Source: Chrysochromulina tobinii (Eukaryota; Haptophyta; Prymnesiales; Chrysochromulinaceae). From it: a stretch of DNA of 13,877 nt. Made by a program: the position numbers and the translations under genes. A model generated the notes under the pieces. It searched no databases and was not told the origin of the DNA. It was given only the letters and a program-made list of their open reading frames with translations. The first letter of the stretch is position 1; each line of letters begins with the position of its first letter. This document shows positions 1 to 6,732 of the stretch, one piece after another. The stretch spans positions 1 to 13,877 of the forward strand of contig JWZX01001351.1 of assembly GCA_001275005.1 (NCBI GenBank). Direction: 5' to 3'.

Positions 1-1763
1 TGAACGCGATGCCGACAACAGGGCCGATGATGAGGGACAGGAAGCGCAACGTGTCCGGAATCATCTTCTGGGCCATGAGCACGAGCGGGCCAATTTTGGG
101 GCTGCGCTCGAGCAACCGCAGGGTCTGCGACACGAACATGAGTAGGATGCCGCCGGCGAGCAGGGCCCGCTCAAGGTTCTGGAGCGACGGCATGAAGCGA
201 AGGATCAGGCCGCCCGAGGCGAGGATAGACGCCGGCATCTCGAGCCTGCGTGAGCGCGCACACGCACGCGCATCACAGCGCGCGCGGTGGACGCGGCCGC
301 GCGCGGTGGGCGCGTCAGTACCATGGCACGGAGCGAGGATGCGCGCTAAGTGGAGCCCTCGCATGCACGTACATATTCAGGGGGTCGGCGGCCCAGAGCG
401 GACGGTTGGCGTAGGCCTCGTGCGCCTCGAGCACAGCGAGCTGCACCGTCCACACGAGGAGCAACGCCGTAATGTGCTTCCCGCGCTCGGCGGGCAGCGC
501 TGTGAGCAGCACGGCAAGGAGCAGCTGCAGAGACGTCCATGCGTAGAACTTGAACGCGGGCTGAAGGATCGGGTACAGGCGAAGCACGCTCGCAGCCTTC
601 TTCTCGGCAAGCTCGGCGCAGCGGGAGAAAAAGGTGGCACGGGCCGCGTTTTTGCGCTTGTCGGAAGACCCATTCACCTTTCGCCAGTAGCTGCTCACCA
701 CCTTGCCATCAACCTTGAATGCGATGTATTCACTTGTTCCGTCGTGACTTGGCTTGTTTTCCTCCTCGACTTTAAAGTCTGTGCGCGCAGATTTTTGCTC
801 CTCGTTCCTATTCTTCACCAGTATCTTCTCGAACGGCGGGAACACGGCGATAGCGGCCGCGTGCCAGACCGAGCGGAGCGCGATCATGGCGGCATCCATG
901 AAGTCCTCGGGGCTGACCAGGCTCCACTGTGCGGCGGTCGCCTGCTGCAGCATAACGTCGGCGAGCGTCACCTTGCACTCGGCGAGCACGAGCGCCATGC
1001 GCGAGCGGGCGCCGCGCTCTTCACCTAGCAGGTGCTTCACCTCGGCGGCGTCGAGGGCGCGCAGCAGGCCAACCGCCGCCTGCTGCGCCTTTTGCACCAG
1101 GTCCATGAGCTGCTCACCGCTCGGGGCGTCCAAACGTTTGACGCGGTAGGCCTCGGCGCGGAAGTTCTTGACTAGGTCGGCGATGCGCTCGAGGGTGCGT
1201 AGGCGTGACTTCGCGAAGGCGGCGGACAGGGCTACTTCGAGCAAGCCAGGCACTTCAAGGGCTTTCAGCTCGTCGGTGGTCAGATCTGTCTTGTCGAGGG
1301 TGGCGATGTGAACGATGGCGGCGGCGGCGGCATGGCCGCGCTCACGTGCGACTTCAAGAGGGGTCCGTTTTGAATGGCTGGGCGTTTGAGCGTCCGAGCC
1401 GGATTCGATGAGCAGAGTGAGGCACTCGGTGTGGCCGTTGGAGCAGGCGATGTAAGTTGGGGTCCTCCCGTTACTCCTTGCCAAGTTGACATCGGCACGA
1501 TTTTCGATGAGCAGTTTGAGGCATTCGGGTTGGTCCTCCTCGCTTGCGACGTACGCTGGAGTTTCGTCGTATTTGTATTTGTGATTGACATCGGCGCGTT
1601 CATCGTCGATGAGGCGCTTCACCTCGGACACTTCACCTCTTTCAATCCTTTTCCTTAACTCGTCCTCGTTGGCGCCGCTACGCTTCAATCGGAGCGAGGT
1701 ATTTACTCCATCACGATCAACATCGAGACCGCTCAGGAAAGGCACGCTGCGTCCGAAATGCAT
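1..1763 (-). CDS. Ankyrin-repeat TRP-like cation channel, two exons, partial at left edge
   Basis: Membrane ion channel of the ankyrin-TRP type, cut by the window edge in or near S5, before the pore. Exon 1 spans 1763-373 and exon 2 spans 245-1. Residues about 40-150 hold three to four ankyrin repeats (for example TPAYVASEEDQPECLKLLIE and TPTYIACSNGHTECLTLLIE). A long cytosolic linker follows, then hydrophobic segments at about 402-423 and 429-452 (S1, S2). Splicing out 246-372 joins DPLN to MLEMPASILASGGLILRF, recreating the S2-S3 signature of TRP channels, and continues into an S4-S5-like stretch with SPKIGPLVLM and DTLRFLSLIIGPVVGIAF. I chose the ATG at 1763 because the longer open frame to 1829 begins with TTG and crosses a splice-acceptor-like site at 1802-1803. 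The 118-bp gap to the upstream glycosyltransferase is very short. The family call is firm on topology and motifs; the TRP subfamily, ion selectivity and gating are unknown. Confidence 0.75.
246..372 (-). other. Spliceosomal intron of the ankyrin channel gene (127 nt)
   Basis: The donor reads AT|GTACGT (GT at 372-371) and the acceptor CACGCAG|G (AG at 247-246). A TACTGAC branch-point-like motif lies upstream of the acceptor. The intron is in phase 2 and splits an ATG codon (374, 373 and 245). Without splicing the frame hits a stop at about 315 and loses the membrane domain. With splicing the protein runs on into the S3-S5-like segments. A second GT at 368 fits the donor consensus less well. 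Confidence 0.75.
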
Positions 1764-1801
1764 CGTCGACTTGTTCAGAATAGTTCCTATGAGAACAAGT
1801 C

Positions 1802-1885
1802 CTGAAAAGGAAATGTTGTTACGGGCCAAAAAAACCTCTTGGCTAAAACGACATCACACACCCTTGCTCCCCCCTTCCCCCTCAC
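1802..1885 (-). other. Candidate intron between glycosyltransferase and channel genes
   Basis: An 84-nt GT-AG segment with donor GGAG|GTGAGG at 1885 and a pyrimidine-rich acceptor CCTTTTCAG|G ending at 1802. The donor overlaps the TGA stop of the glycosyltransferase in phase 2, so splicing would replace the terminal stop by about 26 extra residues ending at a TGA at 1719-1717, out of frame with the channel ORF. Alternatively the acceptor serves a 5' UTR intron or a trans-spliced leader for the channel mRNA. Both sites fit consensus; the use is inferred. Confidence 0.4.
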
Positions 1886-3249
1886 CTCCAGTGCTGCACC
1901 ACCCACTCGCTCTGCACCTGGTGCGGCTTGGGGTGGCGCGGGAAGCACACGACCGCGGCGCCCTCTGGAGGGCCGCTGGCCCGGCAGTGCGAGCGGTAGT
2001 CGACGATGAGCCCTGGGCACACATCTTGCAGCAGGTGCGCGCGCGGCACGAGCATCTCGACCCAGTGATCCCATCGCATCAGGCACTGGAAGACTTCGGG
2101 GCGCACCGCGTCATGGAGCACGCGCAGCGCCTCGCCGACCTGGCCCGAGGCTTCCCACACCATCACGCTCGTGTTGTAACCGTCGACGTACCCCTCCTCT
2201 GCGTCGAATCCGCGGCTCGACAATGTGGCGAACGGGCCATCGTATGCAGCGAGCGACGCCATGCAGTACGTGTCGATGATCACGGTGTCAAGGTCGATGT
2301 AAAGCACCCGTCCCTCGAGTCCAGCCGCGCGTGAGAACAGGTGCGCCTTGTGCCACCACCCCTTCCACTCCTCTCGCCTCAGTGGCAGTGGACGCGCCTC
2401 GATGTCCGCATCCAGACCGTCAACGTCGTCCGTGAAGCACACAAAGTGCGCTCCCACGACGGCAGCTCCCAGCGCGCGCCGCACGCCGCGGCACAGCTTA
2501 TTAGCGTACTCGGCGCCATAGAGCGTGCCCCACTTGACGCACACGACCGTAATTGCCGATGGGCTCGCCGCCAGCGATGGCGGGCCGTCGGAGAGGACGA
2601 GCGCCGACGGGCGCAGCGCGACCTCTTGCCCCAGTGTGCCCGCGTCGCCCGAGGCCGCCGCCGCCGCACGCGCGGCCGCCGCGATGTGTATGATGTGGCT
2701 CCAAGTGCTCTCGATGGCCTCGTCTTTGCGGCCAACCAAGCGCAACGCTACGTTGAGGTGATGCGAGGCCTCGAGGTTCATCGTCTTGTATACCTCGGCC
2801 TGCAGTGCGATGGCATGGCGGCAAGTGGCGATCGCGTCGGCCGGCCGCCTTGCGTTCAGCTGCGCCACTGCGAGGTTGGATGCGGTCTCAACGAGGGTTG
2901 GCTTGAGGCGCAGCGCGGCCTCGTAGTGTGGGATCGCCCTCTCAAAACGGTTGAGGCGCTGCAGCACGCTCGCCACGTTGTGATGCGCACTGTGGCTGAG
3001 CGGATTTGCCGCGATCGCGAGCTCGTATTGATGCAGCGCCTTTTCGTTCTGACCCGCGGAAGCGAGCATATTGCCAAACTTGACGTGGTTCTTTGCGCGC
3101 TCTTTTTGCTCGTCGCTGACGGCTTTATCCGCAAGTGCCGGGCCCAAGGCCACCGCGCGCTCCGTGGCGCTCGTCAACGTCGCGTATGCCTCGTAGGCGA
3201 CGCGCGTCGGGAATGGTGACTCGATAAACGTGAAGAGGCCGATCGACAT
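1882..3249 (-). CDS. TPR-repeat plus GT-A glycosyltransferase
   Basis: Predicted nucleotide-sugar-dependent glycosyltransferase fused to tetratricopeptide repeats, 455 aa. Residues about 51-190 form three clear TPRs and a weaker fourth (for example NEKALHQYELAIAANP and FERAIPHYEAALRLKP). After an Ala-rich hinge (188-200) the catalytic domain runs from about 232 to the end: FVCFTDD (269-275), WWHKAHLFS (298-306), VLYIDLDTVI (315-324) with the metal-binding DxD as D319-L-D321, YNTSVMVWE (358-366), and a terminal CFPRHPKPH followed by WVVQHWR, typical of this GT-A group. No signal peptide or anchor is obvious, so it may be cytosolic or the true N-terminus may be missed. The ATG at 3249 opens the frame. 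Acceptor and sugar donor are unknown. It is not an OGT-type enzyme, which has a GT-B fold. The stop overlaps a splice-donor consensus, so a short extra 3' exon is possible. Confidence 0.8.
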   Translation of the reverse strand: MSIGLFTFIESPFPTRVAYEAYATLTSATERAVALGPALADKAVSDEQKERAKNHVKFGNMLASAGQNEKALHQYELAIAANPLSHSAHHNVASVLQRLNRFERAIPHYEAALRLKPTLVETASNLAVAQLNARRPADAIATCRHAIALQAEVYKTMNLEASHHLNVALRLVGRKDEAIESTWSHIIHIAAAARAAAAASGDAGTLGQEVALRPSALVLSDGPPSLAASPSAITVVCVKWGTLYGAEYANKLCRGVRRALGAAVVGAHFVCFTDDVDGLDADIEARPLPLRREEWKGWWHKAHLFSRAAGLEGRVLYIDLDTVIIDTYCMASLAAYDGPFATLSSRGFDAEEGYVDGYNTSVMVWEASGQVGEALRVLHDAVRPEVFQCLMRWDHWVEMLVPRAHLLQDVCPGLIVDYRSHCRASGPPEGAAVVCFPRHPKPHQVQSEWVVQHWR

Positions 3250-3348
3250 CCTTCTCGCCTATTGGGCCCCACGCTCACGACTCGACGCCGTGCGTCCCTG
3301 GCGACGGAGGCGCGAGCGGCGGCCGCGAGACGAAGGAGGTGTAGAAGT

Positions 3349-3390
3349 CACACAGACACACATTCACATTCACATACACACATTAACACC
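3349..3390. repeat. Imperfect CA/TG microsatellite
   Basis: A run built of CACA and CATTCA units lies between the glycosyltransferase start and the CLN3 3' end. It sits in the presumed 5' flank of the glycosyltransferase on the minus strand. It has no coding support. Confidence 0.6.
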
Positions 3391-3423
3391 ATGGCGGGTG
3401 TTGAGTCTCTTTTGAAAAAGTTG

Positions 3424-3515
3424 CTGTGAATATTAAAAAGGACTCAAAAAAAGTCATCTCGAAGCCGTGTGGACACTTGGTCCGCTACGTTGATGGCCTT
3501 CAAAGCTGTGCTCAC
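3424..3515 (-). other. Candidate intron at the 3' end of CLN3 (92 nt)
   Basis: The donor GGAG|GTGAGC (GT at 3515-3514) overlaps the CLN3 TGA stop in phase 2, and an acceptor ATATTCACAG|C ends at 3424 after a T-rich stretch. Splicing would swap the final Arg for a tail of about 24 residues beginning SNFFKRDSTPAMV and running through the TG microsatellite to a TGA at 3350-3348. That low-complexity tail is not a convincing protein sequence, so the intron may lie in the 3' UTR or be unused. Confidence 0.35.
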
Positions 3516-6500
3516 CTCCCGCCCGCCAGCCCGGCGGTCAGATCGAGCGTGATTGGCACCCCTGGGGTGACCGACCATGGGCACTGCCCACGCGTCAGCA
3601 GGTTCAAGTAGTCGAAGAGGCAAAACTGCGTGAACAACCCTGTGAACTCGCCCGCAAGCACGCCGGCTGTGTCGGCGCAGGTGCATGTCGCGAGCGCGGC
3701 CTCGCGTTTGGCCGGGGGCATCTCGCGGTCGATAAGCAGGAACATCTGCACGTACAGCGTGCCGCCGATGAGCCCAACGGTGAGCGCGCCCGCGTGCAGC
3801 GGCCAGCCGGTGATCGTCTGCGTGGCGGCGTCGCCCACAAAACCGACCAGCAGCGCCACTTGGAGCACCACGAGCGCGTGGAGCACGGGCCGCGGCAGCG
3901 TGAAGAGCATCCCGGACGCGCGCGAGACGAGCACACCACACTGGTAGAGCAGATTGAATGTGTGGTACGCATTGAGACGCGAGCCGGCGTCGTCAATGCG
4001 CCGCGGCTCGGGCAGCGCGAAGGCCGTCCAGGCGCCGCTCTGGCATGCGTACTCGGCCCAGAAGACGAGGAAGAGGGGCACCATGTAGATCGTGATCTCG
4101 CGGAGCAGGCGCATGCGCGCGCACATCGTGGTGCCGTCGTGGGCATCGCGCCCGCGCAGCACGTGGCTCGCGCGATCGAGCTCGGCGTCGGAGAGCGCGA
4201 TCGAAGCGAGTGAGCACTGCGAGGCGCCGAAGACACTCTCCTTGATCCGGCCCAGCTCGACCTGCACGGGACGGAGGAAGGGACTCGACATGATCCCCTC
4301 ACCCTTTGTGCTGCGCAGCCAACTCACCATGAGCGGATCGAGGCTCGGGAAGCGGCGCAGCTGCGGATCTGAAACGGCAAGCCGCTGCCTGTGGGGTGCG
4401 ATCAGCGCATAACGGCCGGGCAGCACACGCTCGTGGTGCAAGCCGCGGCCGCGAGGGATGGCCGCACGAGCCGACCACTCACGCGATCCGCCGACGAGGG
4501 ATGCGGTGGGTCGTGGAGCGACGACAGGAGCGGTGGCGGGGATGGGGACGAGGGGGAGAGCGGAGGAGGGGATCACAAAAATGGCGGCGGGAACGGCGGG
4601 TGTGGTGGCGGCGGCAACGGCGGCGGCACCAACGGTGGCAGTGGCGGCAGCGGCGGAGGCGGGGGCGGGCGCTGCCCTCGGCGGAGGGAAGCCCTCGAGC
4701 ATCACAAGCCTCGTCTCGGCCGTCGGTCCCGTCAGCGGCGGCGGCGATCGCGGCTGCAGCGGCGATGGAGGCGCTTTCGGCGGAAGCGGCGGCGGTCCGC
4801 CCCACTTCGACAGCATCCCTCCATTCCCGTGCCCATCCCCGTTGCCACTCTCCTCGCCATTCTCGTGTGGCGGCACTCGCTCGCTTCCGCTGATCGACTC
4901 GGCGAGTAGCTTCTGTTGGGAGTCCGCCGAGAGAGAACGAGTGAGGACCCTCTCGCACTCGCTCGCACTCGCAGGGGAGGGGCCTCTCACAGAGAGAGGG
5001 GAGGTACCATGACGGTTCCAGGCGCCTTCGGGCACAAGCGAGCGTGGCACAGAGAGAGGGCCTTCACCTCTCTCTGTGCCGTCAGCCGCATGCCGCTCGC
5101 GCTCGCTTGCTCGACCCGCCCCATCGCCCATCGCGTCGAACGCGCAGCCCAGACGGAAAGAGCGATAGTGGCTGCGGTATAAGGCCATCTCAGATGAGCT
5201 ATCGAAGAGCGGCGGTCGCAGCGGTAGGTCGATGGGCGAGTGCGCCAACGGCACCTGGGCCTCGCGCATCGCGTACAGATTGGCCCCGACGGACCTGGCG
5301 CGCGTGAATGCAATGCTCTGCTTCTGCGGAGGAGAGATCTCATCGGAGATCAGCTGCTTCTGAGGAGAGATCTCGTCGGAGATCAGCTGCTTCTGAAGAG
5401 AGATCTCGTCGGAGATCAGCTGCTTCTGAAGAGAGATCTCGTCGGAGATCAGCTGCTTCTGAAGAGAGATCTCATCGGAGCTCCTGCACGCACATGCATG
5501 GCCATAGGCTCGCGGTGGTATGGGCGAGAGTCCATTCATGGCAAACGTGGCGCTCTCCGCCCTGCGTGGCCGTGCCACCGAGGGCGGGCGCGTACGCCCG
5601 TCCTGGCCCGCCACTGTCTCGTCCTCATCGGACTCCTCACTTGTTTCTTCCAAGAGAAGCGTGCCGTGGAAGTGGTGACTCCAGAAGGCTGAACGGCCGA
5701 CGACGGCCTCCGCGTGTGTCGCGCGGCCCACGGGAGCCGCGCTGATCAACAAGCTCGTGCCGTCTGTCGCTTTGGTCGGCACGCTCGTGCCCTTTTGTGG
5801 CTCGGGCAAGGCACCGCCGCTCTCGTCGTCGTCGTCCACCTGCGGCGAGTACTCTCCCTCGAGAGGAGTCGCGTCGACCCAGGGCGTGTCGAGCACGAGG
5901 AAGTAGGCGGCCAGATAGGAGAGCACGAGGATCGTGCCGAGCCCAACCGAACCAACGTCGCCCAAAGCTGGCAGCACGAAGATGCGTAGGCCCCAGCCGC
6001 ACACGCCCGCGCCGCCTGTGCCCGCCGCAAAGGCGGAGATGTGGCGCCGTGGCTGTGCATAGAACTGGGTGAGTCCCATACACGTGGCCTCGCCCGCTGA
6101 AGAGCCAATGTCGCCCAATGCGATCCCCAAAAGCTTAAGGCTTGTCGGCACGCCCGGAAGCACGAGCACATACAGGTTTAAGGCGAGGCTTAGGCCGACA
6201 AGGAGTATCTTGGCGGTGTATGTACCGCGATCGATCCACAACGGCGCGACGAGCTTGATCGCGAGCCCCGGCGCCGTGTTTACTATGTACACGATCGCCA
6301 CAGCGTCGGGCATCACGCTGCCTGCGCTGGCATTGGATACCGCGTAGACGACATTGTTCAGCAGGCCGAGGCATGCAAAAGCTATTAGGTTTCGAGGTGA
6401 GGCCTGCGCCTCGTCAGTTTCGAAAATTCTCTCGCCGGTGGCGTCATTGCACCTGTCCTGCTGCGGCGCTTCTTCCTTCTGATGTTTTCGCATACCGTTC

Positions 6501-6538
6501 GTGGAGCGTCGACGAGTCGTCTTTCCGCCACCAAACAT
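3512..6538 (-). CDS. CLN3: CLN3/battenin-like lysosomal (vacuolar) membrane protein with giant cytosolic loop
   Basis: Homologue of battenin, an MFS-related multispanning protein of the lysosome or vacuole linked to pH and basic amino acid homeostasis and, in animals, to lysosomal phosphodiester export. It is 1008 aa from the ATG at 6538; the longer frame to 6619 starts with TTG. The N-half (about 50-220) carries family hallmarks: FACLGLLNNVVYAV, APGLAIKLVAPLWID, SSAGEATCMGLTQFY and AAGTGGAGVCGWG. The C-half starts near 811 with YMVPLFLVFWAEY and continues with YHTFNLLYQCGVLVSR, IGGTLYVQMF and CTCADTAGVLAGEFTGLF, matching the family end. Between them lie about 590 residues that animal CLN3 lacks: acidic clusters, five 11-residue repeats, Ser/Arg-rich stretches, a PxxP-rich segment and an Ala-rich hydrophobic stretch. 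The loop is open throughout, but retained in-frame introns cannot be excluded. The gene is divergent from the SLC26 gene. Confidence 0.88.
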   Translation of the reverse strand: MFGGGKTTRRRSTNGMRKHQKEEAPQQDRCNDATGERIFETDEAQASPRNLIAFACLGLLNNVVYAVSNASAGSVMPDAVAIVYIVNTAPGLAIKLVAPLWIDRGTYTAKILLVGLSLALNLYVLVLPGVPTSLKLLGIALGDIGSSAGEATCMGLTQFYAQPRRHISAFAAGTGGAGVCGWGLRIFVLPALGDVGSVGLGTILVLSYLAAYFLVLDTPWVDATPLEGEYSPQVDDDDESGGALPEPQKGTSVPTKATDGTSLLISAAPVGRATHAEAVVGRSAFWSHHFHGTLLLEETSEESDEDETVAGQDGRTRPPSVARPRRAESATFAMNGLSPIPPRAYGHACACRSSDEISLQKQLISDEISLQKQLISDEISLQKQLISDEISPQKQLISDEISPPQKQSIAFTRARSVGANLYAMREAQVPLAHSPIDLPLRPPLFDSSSEMALYRSHYRSFRLGCAFDAMGDGAGRASERERHAADGTERGEGPLSVPRSLVPEGAWNRHGTSPLSVRGPSPASASECERVLTRSLSADSQQKLLAESISGSERVPPHENGEESGNGDGHGNGGMLSKWGGPPPLPPKAPPSPLQPRSPPPLTGPTAETRLVMLEGFPPPRAAPAPASAAAATATVGAAAVAAATTPAVPAAIFVIPSSALPLVPIPATAPVVAPRPTASLVGGSREWSARAAIPRGRGLHHERVLPGRYALIAPHRQRLAVSDPQLRRFPSLDPLMVSWLRSTKGEGIMSSPFLRPVQVELGRIKESVFGASQCSLASIALSDAELDRASHVLRGRDAHDGTTMCARMRLLREITIYMVPLFLVFWAEYACQSGAWTAFALPEPRRIDDAGSRLNAYHTFNLLYQCGVLVSRASGMLFTLPRPVLHALVVLQVALLVGFVGDAATQTITGWPLHAGALTVGLIGGTLYVQMFLLIDREMPPAKREAALATCTCADTAGVLAGEFTGLFTQFCLFDYLNLLTRGQCPWSVTPGVPITLDLTAGLAGGR
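5046..5080. repeat. Perfect 14-bp inverted repeat (hairpin) inside the CLN3 loop
   Basis: GGCACAGAGAGAGG at 5046-5059 pairs perfectly with CCTCTCTCTGTGCC at 5067-5080 around a 7-nt loop. A related arm, CACAGAGAGAGGGG, occurs as a direct copy near 4988. Both lie in the low-complexity coding insertion of CLN3 and encode Ser/Pro/Gly/Glu-rich residues. Confidence 0.85.
5318..5482 (-). repeat. 33-bp coding minisatellite (five units) in CLN3
   Basis: Five tandem units: the first 36 bp (5318-5353), then three of 33 bp (5354-5386, 5387-5419, 5420-5452) and a diverged fifth (5453-5482). Two internal units are identical and each unit contains the palindrome GAGATCTC. Read on the minus strand they encode DEIS(L/P)QKQLIS repeated, at CLN3 residues about 354-408. 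The unit length is a multiple of three, so copy-number change keeps the frame. Confidence 0.95.
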
Positions 6539-6732
6539 CGCGAGATTCGCAAAACTCCCCAATAAATGACGAACCTCGCGTGACGAACCTCCTTTCGCGA
6601 CATCTGCACGCAAGAGCAACGATCTTCATTGACACAGTCAGACGAAACTTGTTTCGGCACAGGCAACTGTGTGCAGCCGCAGGGTACGGCCCGAGAAACA
6701 CACGGGTGCTGCAGCGGCTTCAGGGCCGTGTG
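6539..6732. promoter_or_regulatory. Putative bidirectional promoter between CLN3 and SLC26 genes
   Basis: A gap of 194 bp separates the divergent ATGs, so both promoters must lie in it or overlap coding sequence. It contains CCAAT at 6559-6563 and a direct repeat TGACGAACCTC at 6567-6577 and 6581-6591, whose TGACG core resembles a bZIP half-site. No TATA box is evident. Promoter function is inferred from position only. Confidence 0.4.

Noticed and set aside
315-374. C-terminal end of the channel ORF (YVHARAPLSAHPRSVPWY) as the true protein end
   Set aside because: It lies inside a GT-AG intron, and splicing restores a known channel motif downstream, so this end is probably a read-through artefact.
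9-1028. Long plus-strand frame over the channel gene
   Set aside because: Arg-rich composition with no motifs. It is antisense to a gene with clear ankyrin and membrane features, as expected in GC-rich DNA.
4391-5012. Several overlapping plus-strand Gly/Arg-rich frames
   Set aside because: They are shadows of the Pro/Ala-rich coding loop of CLN3 on the other strand.
6539-6619. Extension of CLN3 to 6619
   Set aside because: The frame begins with TTG, and the first in-frame ATG is at 6538.
6373-6732. N-terminal 120-residue extension of the SLC26 frame
   Set aside because: It overlaps the conserved CLN3 coding region in antisense and has no transporter features; the ATG at 6733 is more sensible.
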